Origin: Syntrophomonas sp.
GTDB lineage: Bacteria; Bacillota; Syntrophomonadia; Syntrophomonadales; Syntrophomonadaceae
Length of the DNA: 64,000 nucleotides
Assembly: GCA_016841245.1 (NCBI GenBank)
Contig: JAENZN010000014.1
Location: forward strand, 30,846-94,845
Reading direction: 5' to 3'
Shown: piece by piece, positions 18,157 to 26,051 of the stretch
Numbering within the stretch: position 1 is the first letter of the stretch
Layout: every line of letters begins with the position of its first letter
Program-made: the position numbers and the translations under genes
Notes under the pieces: model-generated
The model's input: the letters and a program-made list of their open reading frames with translations, nothing else
Database searches by the model: none
What the model was told of the DNA's origin: nothing

Positions 18157-18273
18157 AAAAAAACTCCCATAGGAGTTCCAAGAATGGTGCTGAATCCTGC
18201 TCACGTAAAGTGCAGCCAGGATTACCAGGTTTAACACCTCATTCTTTTACCTACCGTCTTACCTTCCTACCTT
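18157..18273 (-). ncRNA. structured leader element B upstream of dctP (riboswitch-like, unassigned)
   Basis: Read on the minus strand, it starts AAGGTAGGAAGG at 18273 and continues ACGGTAGGTAAAAGAAT and AGGTGTTAA. A closing stem pairs AAGAAT-GA-GGTG with CACC-ATTCTT and encloses a long hairpin (AATCCTG/CAGGATT with GCTGCAC/GTGAGC inside). It ends in an intrinsic terminator: AACTCC-TATG-GGAGTT then seven T. The terminator ends 32 nt before the dctP ATG. A second copy lies at 18414-18530. The four GG pairs at the 5' end could also form a two-tier G-quadruplex. I do not recognise the motif. Confidence 0.65.
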
Positions 18274-18413
18274 TTTAATTGTTTAGCCATTCTGCAATAC
18301 TACTTTTAAAAACCTTGAAGGGCTTTTGGACTGTAGTATCAAATAACAATGGTGATTAACACAAATCAATGATACTAGTCGTGTTCGCCTCCTTTGCCTC
18401 AAATATCAAGGTA

Positions 18414-18530
18414 ACAAAAAAACTCCCGCAGGAGTCCGAGAACGGCACTTAATACCTGATCCCTTTACGAGATCTAAAAACGGGTATTAACACCTGATTC
18501 TTTTACCTACCGTTCTAACCTTCCTACCTT
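18414..18530 (-). ncRNA. structured leader element A upstream of dctP (second tandem copy)
   Basis: Same architecture as element B. The first 44 nt differ at only about three positions (AAGGTAGGAAGG, ACGGTAGGTAAAAGAAT, AGGTGTTAA). The middle is unrelated in sequence but again forms a hairpin (TTAATACC against GGTATTAA). The closing stem is kept with changed pairs: GGTG faces TGCC instead of CACC, and AGAAT faces GTTCT instead of ATTCT. It ends in the terminator ACTCC-TGCG-GGAGT followed by seven T. About 20 nt later an AAAGGAGG ribosome site is followed by no gene. Confidence 0.65.
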
Positions 18531-18558
18531 ATAAGAGAATATTAATTCTACATTTACT

Positions 18559-18579
18559 TAAAAACCAACTCAAAGCTGG
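18559..18579 (-). terminator. small intrinsic terminator upstream of leader element A
   Basis: On the minus strand CCAGCT-TTG-AGTTGG (18579-18565) is followed by TTTTT. It would stop read-through before the dctP leader or belong to a third, degenerate leader. The stem is short. Confidence 0.4.
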
Positions 18580-18797
18580 CATTTATTCCTACTCCTGTAT
18601 TTTCTCAAATTTATATACAAATTTCAATATAAAGTTTTGTTTATCTTTATATTATTCTATGCACGGTCTTTGTTAGCTAACTCTTTTTAAATAAAAAAAT
18701 TATCTTAAAATTACACCTCCTTCTATTTAAAGAATTAAAATGGGATAGGCATCTCTTATGATTTATGTTGTATGAATATGGGGAAAATGTCCTGCGG

Positions 18798-18830
18798 ATA
18801 AAACGGGAGCGTCCAGCTATAGGACGCCCC
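18798..18830 (-). terminator. terminator at the end of the dehydratase/DUF3343 operon
   Basis: GGGGCGTCC and GGACGCTCC on the minus strand form a strong stem with a TATAGCT loop, followed by CGTTTTATCC. It lies about 20 nt after the DUF3343 stop, which indicates that the TRAP operon has its own promoter. Confidence 0.7.
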
Positions 18831-18847
18831 ATTTTTCGCAGAATTAT

Positions 18848-19117
18848 TTAACCAGACCGGTATCCATTTTGATTCTTGCTCAGAATCTTTACTATACCGT
18901 CTATTTTTATACTGTGATCTCCAATAGCGTTTCTGGCCGAGCTAACATTTTCTTCGTCGATTAGCAGGGAAATACCGCAGGATTTACTGGCCTCTCGGGG
19001 AGTGGGGGAAATGGTGCACTTTATCCCGGCTTCCTTCAGATACTTGTGGGCCTTCAATCCTTCATGGTGGTTAGGAAACAATATGTAATATCTATATATT
19101 TCCTGGTTATCAGCCAT
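18848..19117 (-). CDS. DUF3343 domain protein (putative Se/S carrier-like)
   Basis: An 89-residue protein with the DUF3343 pattern: N-terminal YYILFPNHHEGLKAHKYL, a middle TPREASKSCGISLLI with a single conserved cysteine, then a short C-terminal helix. Proteins of this family are annotated as putative Se/S carriers because of the reactive cysteine; their function is not proven. It lies 8 nt after the dehydratase-type gene and so is part of its operon. This neighbourhood is common for the family and suggests a maturation or redox role for the dehydratase (inference). Confidence 0.8.
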   Translation of the reverse strand: MADNQEIYRYYILFPNHHEGLKAHKYLKEAGIKCTISPTPREASKSCGISLLIDEENVSSARNAIGDHSIKIDGIVKILSKNQNGYRSG

Positions 19118-19125
19118 ATAATTAC

Positions 19126-20400
19126 CTATTTTTCCAGCATTTCCAGAAATGCTTCTACTCTGGTTCTCATTTGTTCAAAATCCTGTTCACTGTAATCGGT
19201 TTCTATATGCATTACTGGAATTCCGGCCTTTTTTACAGCCTGCTGGACCAGATAACTTTCTGTGGAGTACAGGCCGCAGAACTGCAGGTTGCAATCGATT
19301 ATTCCATCTATCCGATATTCTTCAGCCAGTCGCATAATATCTTCGATCCGACCTGGATTAGGAGTAAAGCAGGCGCAGTTGGTTTTCATATAGCGTTCTG
19401 CCAGGTATTGTACCTGTTCATCCAGGCTGCTGCCGCTCTGGTCAACCGGGTTCTCAAAATAACGTACTCCAGTACATAATTCTTCTACTACTACAGCTGC
19501 TCCCAGGGTTTCCACTACATGATGCAGTTTCCAATTGGGGATAGCCATAGGTGTTCCAGTAATCATTATACGGGGGGCATCGGCCGGGAAAACTCCTTCA
19601 CCGTTAGATACTCTTTTATCCAGTTCATCGCATAGCAAGTTAAGCTGGTCAGTGAAGCGGCCCGGGTCATCATAAAAAGCGATCTGGGTTATTAAGAGCG
19701 CATCTTTACCGCTGATTGGTACCGGTGAGGTTTTTCGGAGTGCATAGAGACGAGCCAGGGCATTCCTTTTTTTATTAATAAGCTTAATATTTTCCGCCAG
19801 TACCTCTATGGTAATTTTATTGCCGGTTACTTCTTCGACCTTTTGCATAAGAGATTTGATTTCTTCTTCCCAAGCCTGGAGGTCTTTTTCTCGTTTCATC
19901 TGAGGGAGATCCATTACATAAACCGGGACATCCTGATTAAGGATTTCCCAGGCCTTTTTCTTGCCATCGCAGGTAGTTTCACCAATATACATATCAGCTA
20001 TCTGGAAAAAGGGGCAGGTACCATCCAAACGAGCACCAACCGAGGCCTTAATTAACGGGCAGGTGTTAGCCGGCAGGACTTTCTCACCACCCGGGACCCA
20101 GAACTGAGAACCTCCACACAACCCGGTAGCAATGCCACCAGCAGCAAATATTATTTCATCTGGAACATAAACACAGAAGGTGCCGAAAACCTTACCTCCT
20201 TTCTGTTGGTGCTCTATCAGTTCAGCCGGTCTAACTCCATGAATTTCAGCTACGACAAAATTAAAGTAATCCATCCCCTCGGGGCGGTTTTCCTGGGAGA
20301 GATAAACCCCCCCAAAAGCATCAGGGAGGACTTCGCATAAAATATCATGTTTTTCCAGATCCATCCCCAGGTCACTCCACATCTGACGGTAATCAGCCAT
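19126..20400 (-). CDS. 2-hydroxyacyl-CoA dehydratase (HgdB/BcrC-like) family protein
   Basis: A 424-residue member of the 2-hydroxyacyl-CoA dehydratase D-component/benzoyl-CoA reductase family. Conserved cysteine-bearing segments that bind the [4Fe-4S] cluster are visible: GLCGGSQFWVPGGEK, NTCPLIKASVGARLDGTCPFF and GETTCDGKKKAWEIL, with NCACFTPNPGR and DCNLQFCGLYSTES in the C-terminal half. These enzymes act on CoA thioesters by ketyl radical chemistry after ATP-driven activation. No ATPase activator (HgdC type) is in the window. AAGGAGTGGAG precedes the ATG. With the protein at 20570 it may form a heterodimer, as HgdAB and FldBC do (inference). Confidence 0.87.
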   Translation of the reverse strand: MADYRQMWSDLGMDLEKHDILCEVLPDAFGGVYLSQENRPEGMDYFNFVVAEIHGVRPAELIEHQQKGGKVFGTFCVYVPDEIIFAAGGIATGLCGGSQFWVPGGEKVLPANTCPLIKASVGARLDGTCPFFQIADMYIGETTCDGKKKAWEILNQDVPVYVMDLPQMKREKDLQAWEEEIKSLMQKVEEVTGNKITIEVLAENIKLINKKRNALARLYALRKTSPVPISGKDALLITQIAFYDDPGRFTDQLNLLCDELDKRVSNGEGVFPADAPRIMITGTPMAIPNWKLHHVVETLGAAVVVEELCTGVRYFENPVDQSGSSLDEQVQYLAERYMKTNCACFTPNPGRIEDIMRLAEEYRIDGIIDCNLQFCGLYSTESYLVQQAVKKAGIPVMHIETDYSEQDFEQMRTRVEAFLEMLEK

Positions 20401-20448
20401 ACTTCTCCACTCCTTTTATATTATTAAGATGCAATGTAAAAACCCTGT

Positions 20449-20535
20449 TTGGATGCATAAACATGCAGGAGCCGCAAGACGAGCAGTTGGTGTTTCACAT
20501 GAGGAGTCTTAGCGACGGAATATTCATGCATCCAA
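20449..20535. repeat. 87-bp element bounded by a 10-bp inverted repeat
   Basis: TTGGATGCAT (20449-20458) and ATGCATCCAA (20526-20535) are exact inverted repeats around an imperfectly palindromic interior (CCGCAAGAC against GTCTTAGCGACGG). It sits in the 169-bp gap between the two dehydratase-type genes. It may be a mobile miniature element or a processing/termination structure in the operon RNA. Confidence 0.55.
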
Positions 20536-20569
20536 GCCGGCACATTATATCTTTTTCCAGCAAAATTAT

Positions 20570-21694
20570 TTATATAATCTCCAGCAATGCTTCTATCCGA
20601 ACTTTAAGGCTTTCCACATCAGCCTGGGAATAGTCGGTTTCCAACTGCAGGTAGGGCAATTCCAGGTTTCTGACCAGCTGGCCGACTTTATAAGCTTCAA
20701 TATTATAAGTGTGGCAGGCCTGCCAGGTCAGATCTATTACCGCATCTACCTGAAAATCCTTGATCATCTGTTGTATGAGTTCCAGTCGCCCCTGGTTAGG
20801 ACTCATACAAGAACAGGGAATCTGCAGGTATTTGTCAGCCAGGGCAGTAATCGGGTCATCATAGGAGGTATCAGTCTGCAGACTGAGGGTTTTGTAGCCG
20901 CTGCAAAGCTCCATAGCTACTACGTTAGCTCCCAGGTCTTCAGCCAGTACGACTACCTTTTCGGTACCGGTTCCGACCGGGCAGCCAGTTAGAAGAATGC
21001 GGGGCAGGCCGGTCTGCTTGCTGCTAGGAGAGGCAGCAAGGCTGGCACTAAGTTCTTCCAGCATCCTTATTACTTCTTCCACATCGGTGCTGAAACTGCG
21101 GGACCAGGATACAGACAATAATTCCTTTCCGCTCATAAGTGGGGGGTCGGCCTGGTTGAGATCGCATACCGCTTTAAGGGCTGCTGATTCCCGGTTAACC
21201 AGGTCAATGGCCTGCCAAATATCATCATCATTAATCTTTACTTCAAATTGCTCCTCCAGATACCGTCGCAGCCTGCGCAGTTCTTCGCTCCACATTTCCA
21301 GTGCATGTTTAAGACCCGCATAAGGAAGCTGCATAACGTGCACCGGCTTTATGTCCTGCATAATCTCGAACATCTTCTTTTTTCCATCACAGGTGGTTTC
21401 GCCCAGGATAAAATCTGAAAAATGAAAAAAGGGGCAGGTGTCGGTAGCGGCAAAACCATAAGACGATTTTACCAGTGGACATAAATTCCGGGGCAGCACT
21501 TCTTCCGCAGCTGGAATGGGTTTTTCGCTGGTACCGCACAAACCTACCGGTACTGCTCCAGCTGCCAGGATGAGTTCAGTGGGGGTATAGGCACAGTAGC
21601 GGCCCACCACTTTGCCGCCAGCTTCCTTAAATGCCTTGAGCTGCATGATTGCTATTTCCCTGATGCTCGAAAAACTTTCAATACTAGTTGCCAT
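20570..21694 (-). CDS. 2-hydroxyacyl-CoA dehydratase (HgdB/BcrC-like) family protein, second subunit
   Basis: A 374-residue relative of the downstream protein, shorter at the N-terminus. It has the same cysteine-bearing segments: GLCGTSEKPIPAAEEVLP, NLCPLVKSSYGFAATDTCPFF, GETTCDGKKKMFEIM, SCMSPNQGR and DLTWQACHTYNIEAY. It is first in the transcript, followed by the 87-bp element, the second dehydratase-type gene and DUF3343. Two related subunits side by side suggest a heterodimeric enzyme. A ribosome site AAGGAAGGTAGG precedes ATG 21694. The CoA-ester substrate cannot be deduced. Confidence 0.86.
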   Translation of the reverse strand: MATSIESFSSIREIAIMQLKAFKEAGGKVVGRYCAYTPTELILAAGAVPVGLCGTSEKPIPAAEEVLPRNLCPLVKSSYGFAATDTCPFFHFSDFILGETTCDGKKKMFEIMQDIKPVHVMQLPYAGLKHALEMWSEELRRLRRYLEEQFEVKINDDDIWQAIDLVNRESAALKAVCDLNQADPPLMSGKELLSVSWSRSFSTDVEEVIRMLEELSASLAASPSSKQTGLPRILLTGCPVGTGTEKVVVLAEDLGANVVAMELCSGYKTLSLQTDTSYDDPITALADKYLQIPCSCMSPNQGRLELIQQMIKDFQVDAVIDLTWQACHTYNIEAYKVGQLVRNLELPYLQLETDYSQADVESLKVRIEALLEII

Positions 21695-21978
21695 TGCCTA
21701 CCTTCCTTTCGCAAAAGATAACCGTACAATATCTCAGCAAAGATTGAACAATGCTGCCTGCAATCATGATGCATAAACTGGATTTACTTGCATGATGAGC
21801 ATAGGCACTGTAGTATTATTTAAACAAGATGTTAATCCAGATAGAAAACGAGTCTGTGTGATCATAATATATAACCCGAATTGCTTTCTAAGGAAATGCA
21901 CAAGTGCAAGCTTACTTAAATTACTAAAGTTAATGATGCCGACAGAAATGTCTATATCACGGCATTAACATAAAAGAC

Positions 21979-22013
21979 TATACTTATTATAATATAATAT
22001 TATAATAAGTATA
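21979..22013. repeat. perfect AT-rich palindrome, 16-bp arms
   Basis: TATACTTATTATAATA (21979-21994) and its exact complement (21998-22013) flank a 3-bp centre. All but two bases are A or T. It may act as a bidirectional terminator or extrude as a cruciform; no protein site is recognised. Confidence 0.6.
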
Positions 22014-22266
22014 TCGTTTTCGTATAACTCAATAAAATACTACTTTAACTATTAGGATACTGTCAATGCATATTCTTTAGTTGCAGATATTATGTGAAAA
22101 ATAAAACAAGTTAATTTTTACTATTATAAAGTAGGCATTTTACTATGGGTTTTTAGAGGGGCTTGTATTATAATGAGACATAGTTAGACAAAATTTTCAC
22201 AAATTACGGGATGTATATTACGCCAGCGGAACAAATCAGAATATGAGTGATCGAAAGTCAGCCGCT

Positions 22267-22293
22267 GTAACTGTTGAAAAAGTGTACAGTTAC
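22267..22293. promoter_or_regulatory. candidate enhancer-binding-protein site for the nuo promoter
   Basis: GTAACTGT (22267-22274) and ACAGTTAC (22286-22293) are perfect inverted repeats 11 bp apart. They lie about 110-130 bp upstream of the sigma-54 promoter, the usual distance for sigma-54 activator sites. The activator itself is not in the window. Confidence 0.45.
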
Positions 22294-22398
22294 ATGTGTT
22301 TCAAATAGAACAATTGTACAACAATTGCTTGGAATCTGAGGGGGGAAGGAGGCTAGGTAAGCGGGTACTCCGGCTGAAGATAGTATTGTTGGTGGATC

Positions 22399-22413
22399 TG
22401 GCATGAAAATTGC
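22399..22413 (+). promoter_or_regulatory. sigma-54 (-24/-12) promoter of the nuo operon
   Basis: TGGCATGAAAATTGC matches the TGGCAY-N5-TTGC consensus, with exactly 10 bp between the invariant GG (22400-22401) and GC (22412-22413). Transcription would start near 22425, about 100 nt before the nuoA start. Confidence 0.65.
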
Positions 22414-22528
22414 ATATTTACTGATACTACTGCAAAAAATTGGAGAGGAGGATTTATTTCATTATAAACAACATAAACAACCTGGAAAACATATGGGTTA
22501 GTATTTATCAGAAAAGGAGGGAAGGGGC

Positions 22529-22894
22529 TTGTTGGCAAATTATCCAGCCCTAGGGCTATTTTTTCTAATTACTCTGGCCTTTCCAGTTACCGCCATGGCT
22601 CTGGCCTGGCTTTTCCGGCCTAAACCAAAGGCAGGTCCTGACGATGAGAAATTTACTACTTATGAATGTGGGGTAAATACTCAAGGCAAAACCTGGATCA
22701 GGTTTAAAGTGAACTATTTTTTGTATGCCCTGGTATTTCTGGCTTTTGATGTGGAAATTGTATTTCTTTATCCCTGGGCCGTTAAATTTGGGGTGCTGGG
22801 GCCTTTCGCCTTTATTGAGATGATAATCTTTATTGCCATATTGCTGATTGGCTTATGGTATGCCTGGAAGGAAGGGGCGCTGGAATGGTACTAG
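22529..22894 (+). CDS. nuoA: NADH-quinone oxidoreductase-like subunit A
   Basis: A 121-residue, three-helix membrane subunit. The loop [20 protein letters not shown] and the second helix [16 protein letters not shown] are NuoA signatures. It begins with TTG at 22529, 8 nt after AAGGAGG. It is the first gene of an 11-gene set encoding the membrane arm and connecting module of complex I. Its end overlaps the nuoB start by 10 nt, so the two are translationally coupled. Confidence 0.93.
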   Translation: MLANYPALGLFFLITLAFPVTAMALAWLFRPKPKAGPDDEKFTTYECGVNTQGKTWIRFKVNYFLYALVFLAFDVEIVFLYPWAVKFGVLGPFAFIEMIIFIAILLIGLWYAWKEGALEWY

Positions 22895-23394
22895 AAACGA
22901 AGAATGACCAGCTAAATGATGTGGAAGAGCTGGCCGGAAATAATATACTGGTTACTACCTTTGAGAAACTGTGGAATTGGGGACGATCATGGTCCTTTTG
23001 GCCCTTGAACTATGGCTGCAACTGCTGCCCGATTGAGGTAATGGCGGCAGGAGCGGGCAGATTTGACCAGGCTCGCTTTGGATATGAGGTGGTAAGGGCG
23101 GTGCCGCGTCAGGCTGACCTATTGACTGTGGCTGGCCCTATTACACTGAAGATGAAGCCGGCCATTGAACGGGTGTGGGCGCAGATGCCGGAGCCCAAGT
23201 GGGTGATTGCCATGGGCAACTGTGCCGTTAGCGGCGGCCCCTTTAAAGATGGCTACAGTGTACTGCCGGGGGTAGACTCGATCATACCCGTGGATGTATA
23301 CATACCAGGATGCCCGGTAAGGCCGGAAGCCTTGTTTCACGGCATGCTGGAACTAAAAAAGAAAGTCCAGCAGGGCGAATACCGGAGGAGTTGA
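22885..23394 (+). CDS. nuoB: NADH-quinone oxidoreductase-like subunit B (cluster N2)
   Basis: A 169-residue peripheral subunit. The N2 [4Fe-4S] ligands are present: [10 protein letters not shown] (adjacent Cys pair), GNCAVSGG and PGCPVRPE. It passes electrons to quinone with NuoD. ATG at 22885 lies in the nuoA stop region; the longer frame from 22855 is excluded because it lies deep in nuoA without a ribosome site. Confidence 0.95.
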   Translation: MVLETKNDQLNDVEELAGNNILVTTFEKLWNWGRSWSFWPLNYGCNCCPIEVMAAGAGRFDQARFGYEVVRAVPRQADLLTVAGPITLKMKPAIERVWAQMPEPKWVIAMGNCAVSGGPFKDGYSVLPGVDSIIPVDVYIPGCPVRPEALFHGMLELKKKVQQGEYRRS

Positions 23395-23398
23395 TAAG

Positions 23399-23848
23399 GT
23401 GCAGGAAATTAACCTGGAGCAGATGGTCCAGAAACTGGAAGAGCAGTTAGGAGATAAATTGATAACGACGAGGGATCAGTTTTTCACTGTTTTAAACATA
23501 GACAAAATGGCATTACCGACATTAATGCTCAAGCTCAGAGATGATTATGGCTTCAACCACCTGGCTAATTTAAGCTCGGTTGATTATGGTGAGGAGTTTG
23601 AAGTGGTTTACCATCTTTATTCAATTCCCGCTAATGATAAGGTCTGTGTTAAGACCAGGATTCCTCGAATTTCGGCTGAAGTAGATTCTCTTATCGATAT
23701 ATGGCCCACTGCCGACTGGCAGGAAAGAGAAGTATATGACTTGATGGGGATCAAGTTTAAAGGTCATCCCAACCTGATCCGGGTACTACTGCCGGACGAT
23801 TTTGTCGGGCATCCCCTGCGCAAAGATTTTGTGATGGGAGGGCGATGA
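23399..23848 (+). CDS. nuoC: NADH-quinone oxidoreductase-like subunit C
   Basis: A 149-residue 30-kDa-type subunit of the connecting module. The signature [19 protein letters not shown] is followed by [18 protein letters not shown]. It starts with GTG at 23399 after GGAGGAG, 4 nt after nuoB, and is separate from NuoD rather than fused to it. Confidence 0.94.
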   Translation: MQEINLEQMVQKLEEQLGDKLITTRDQFFTVLNIDKMALPTLMLKLRDDYGFNHLANLSSVDYGEEFEVVYHLYSIPANDKVCVKTRIPRISAEVDSLIDIWPTADWQEREVYDLMGIKFKGHPNLIRVLLPDDFVGHPLRKDFVMGGR

Positions 23849-23854
23849 AAATTG

Positions 23855-24952
23855 ATGCAAAGCGACATATATAACGTTAATGTGGGCCCCATCCATCCCA
23901 GTACTCATGGTGGATTGCATGCCGAAGCAGTAATGGATGGAGAGATCATTCAGGATGTTATAGTACACCTGGGGTATGTACATAGAAGCGTAGAAAAAAT
24001 TGCAGAAAGCAAGACTTACCAGCAATTCGTCCCCTATACCGCCCGGCTTGATTATCTGGCTACTAATTTACCGGTTTTGGGCTATTGTCAGGCAGTAGAA
24101 AAACTGCTGGGAATAGAGGTACCGGAAAGGGCTGAGTATATAAGAATAATAATGGCAGAACTATCACGTATAGCTTCTCATCAGATTGCCATATCAGCAA
24201 CCGGAATAGACCTGGGGGCAACTACAGGCTTAATGTATGGGATGAGGGACAGGGAAAGGATAATGAATATCTTCGAAATGACCGGGGGGCAAAGACTCCT
24301 ATCTTCGTATATCAGAATAGGAGGAGTCGGAGCTGATATCCCGGATGAATTCATTCCTGCTGTACAGAGTTTTGTTAATGATATCCCTAAAATGATGGAT
24401 GAATATAACGGCTTAATGACTGGCAATGAAATTTGGGAAGCACGGATGAAAGGTGTAGGCATTTTGAGCAAGGAAGATGCTGTGAAATACGGTGTAACCG
24501 GGCCTAACCTTAGAGCCAGCGGTATAGCCTATGATATTCGGAAAGCTGAACCCTATGGGATTTACGATCGTTTCGATTTTGACATACCTGCCCGCAGCGG
24601 CGGAGATTCACTGGATCGCTGGAACATAAGGATCGAGGAACTTGGAGAGAGTGGTCGTATTATTCAGCAGGCATTGGATAATCTGCCTGAAGGAGAAGTA
24701 AAGGCTAAAATTCCAAAAGTACTGAAAGCCGAAGCGGGAACAGAAGTTTATCACCGGATAGAATCAGCCAAAGGCGAACTGGGTTACTATATAGTAAGCG
24801 ATGGTGGAAACAAACCTTATCGTTTGCACGTAAGGGCTCCATCTTTTATCAACTTGATGGTTCTGCCCCTGGTATGTAGGGGAGGGGTATTTCAAGACCT
24901 CATAACCAATATTGCTACCCTGGACCCTATACTGGGAGAATCAGATAGATAG
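23855..24952 (+). CDS. nuoD: NADH-quinone oxidoreductase-like subunit D
   Basis: A 365-residue 49-kDa-type subunit. The quinone-site motif GPIHPSTHGGLH is near the N-terminus, then LGYVHRSVEKIAE, and the C-terminal end is VFQDLITNIATLDPILGESDR. The cysteines that bind nickel in related hydrogenases are absent, as expected for a quinone reductase. ATG 23855 is preferred over TTG 23852, given GGGAGGGCG upstream. Confidence 0.95.
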   Translation: MQSDIYNVNVGPIHPSTHGGLHAEAVMDGEIIQDVIVHLGYVHRSVEKIAESKTYQQFVPYTARLDYLATNLPVLGYCQAVEKLLGIEVPERAEYIRIIMAELSRIASHQIAISATGIDLGATTGLMYGMRDRERIMNIFEMTGGQRLLSSYIRIGGVGADIPDEFIPAVQSFVNDIPKMMDEYNGLMTGNEIWEARMKGVGILSKEDAVKYGVTGPNLRASGIAYDIRKAEPYGIYDRFDFDIPARSGGDSLDRWNIRIEELGESGRIIQQALDNLPEGEVKAKIPKVLKAEAGTEVYHRIESAKGELGYYIVSDGGNKPYRLHVRAPSFINLMVLPLVCRGGVFQDLITNIATLDPILGESDR

Positions 24953-25007
24953 GTAAATAGTTAGCTAATCCAGTTGATCAATCAGAATCTAGAGGAGAGA
25001 CTGTTAT

Positions 25008-26048
25008 ATGGAACATTTGTTTACAAATCTGGCGACAGCCTTAACCGGGTGGATGATAACCCTGGGACTATCACCGGTATGGGCCGATGTTATTTTGTTA
25101 TTAGTTAAATGGATAATAATAATAACTATAATCACCCTGAACATTATTATCTTGATATGGCTGGAGAGGAAGGTCAGTGCCTTTTTCCAGGAAAGACTGG
25201 GACCTAATCGGCTGGGGCCTTTCGGGATATTCCAGACCATAGCTGATGCCATCAAGCTTCTGACTAAAGAAGATATTGTACCATCAGCAGCAGACAAACT
25301 TATCTTTAAAACCGCGCCCATGTTTTTCATAGTGGTGGCAGTTATGCTGTATACAGTTATACCTATGGGTCAAGGCATGGAAGTAATTAACTTGAACATC
25401 GGACTCTTATTTTTTATTTCCATGGGGTCCTTGAGCACCATCGCTTTATTAATGGCCGGGTGGGGTTCGGATAATAAATGGTCCTTGATGGGGGCCGTAC
25501 GGTCGGTGGCCCAGATGATAAGTTACGAGATTCCCCTGGCTTTTTCCCTGCTGGGGGTAGTGATGATCAGCGGCTCATTAAACCTCCAGGACATTGTGGC
25601 AGCGCAAGACAATATATGGTTTGTCATCCTGCAGCCGATTGCCTTTCTAACCTATTTCATAGCAGCTACAGCCGAATTAAACCGGGGGCCTTTCGATATG
25701 CCGGAAGCCGAGCAGGAACTTACCGGCGGTGCTTATACCGAATATACCGGTATGCGCTGGGCTCTGTTTTTTCTGGCCGAATATACCAACCTGGTGGCGG
25801 TCTCCGCTTTGATGGCCACGGTCTTTCTGGGGGGATGGCAGGGTCCCTGGCTCCCATCGTGGCTGTGGATCATAATCAAGACTTATGGGGTGATCCTGGT
25901 ATTTTTCTGGGTTAAATGGACTTTCCCCCGTATCAGGATGGATCATCTGATGTCTTTCAGCTGGAAGGTGCTGGTTCCAGTCAGTCTGGGCAATATCTTG
26001 CTTACTGGTGCGGGAATCTATTTCTGCCAATGGATGGGGTGGTGTTAA
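25008..26048 (+). CDS. nuoH: NADH-quinone oxidoreductase-like subunit H
   Basis: A 346-residue membrane subunit that links the peripheral arm to the pump modules and lines the quinone cavity. Signatures are WLERKVSAFFQERLGPNRLG, TAELNRGPFDMPEAEQELTG and FFWVKWTFPRIRMDHLM. About eight helices are visible. GAGGAGAG precedes ATG 25008, and a 55-bp gap separates it from nuoD. Confidence 0.95.
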   Translation: MEHLFTNLATALTGWMITLGLSPVWADVILLLVKWIIIITIITLNIIILIWLERKVSAFFQERLGPNRLGPFGIFQTIADAIKLLTKEDIVPSAADKLIFKTAPMFFIVVAVMLYTVIPMGQGMEVINLNIGLLFFISMGSLSTIALLMAGWGSDNKWSLMGAVRSVAQMISYEIPLAFSLLGVVMISGSLNLQDIVAAQDNIWFVILQPIAFLTYFIAATAELNRGPFDMPEAEQELTGGAYTEYTGMRWALFFLAEYTNLVAVSALMATVFLGGWQGPWLPSWLWIIIKTYGVILVFFWVKWTFPRIRMDHLMSFSWKVLVPVSLGNILLTGAGIYFCQWMGWC

Positions 26049-26051
26049 GTT

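Larger units (their letters stand above)
21695..22528. other. 834-bp intergenic control region between the dehydratase and nuo operons
   Basis: No gene is seen. The region between these divergent operons holds a long AT palindrome (21979-22013), an 8-bp-arm inverted repeat (22267-22293), a second one (CAATTGT at 22311 and ACAATTG at 22321), a sigma-54 promoter (22399-22413), and an isolated TATAAT near 22168 without a good -35. The short frame from 22403 starts inside the sigma-54 promoter and is rejected. Confidence 0.6.

Noticed and set aside
22020..22200. Sigma-A promoter around the TATAAT near 22168
   Set aside because: The -10 is good but no acceptable -35 box lies 16-18 bp upstream, and a better sigma-54 site is closer to nuoA.
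22403..22501. Small frame MKIAYLLILLQKIG as a nuo leader peptide
   Set aside because: Its ATG lies inside the sigma-54 promoter, upstream of the expected transcript start, and it lacks a good ribosome site.
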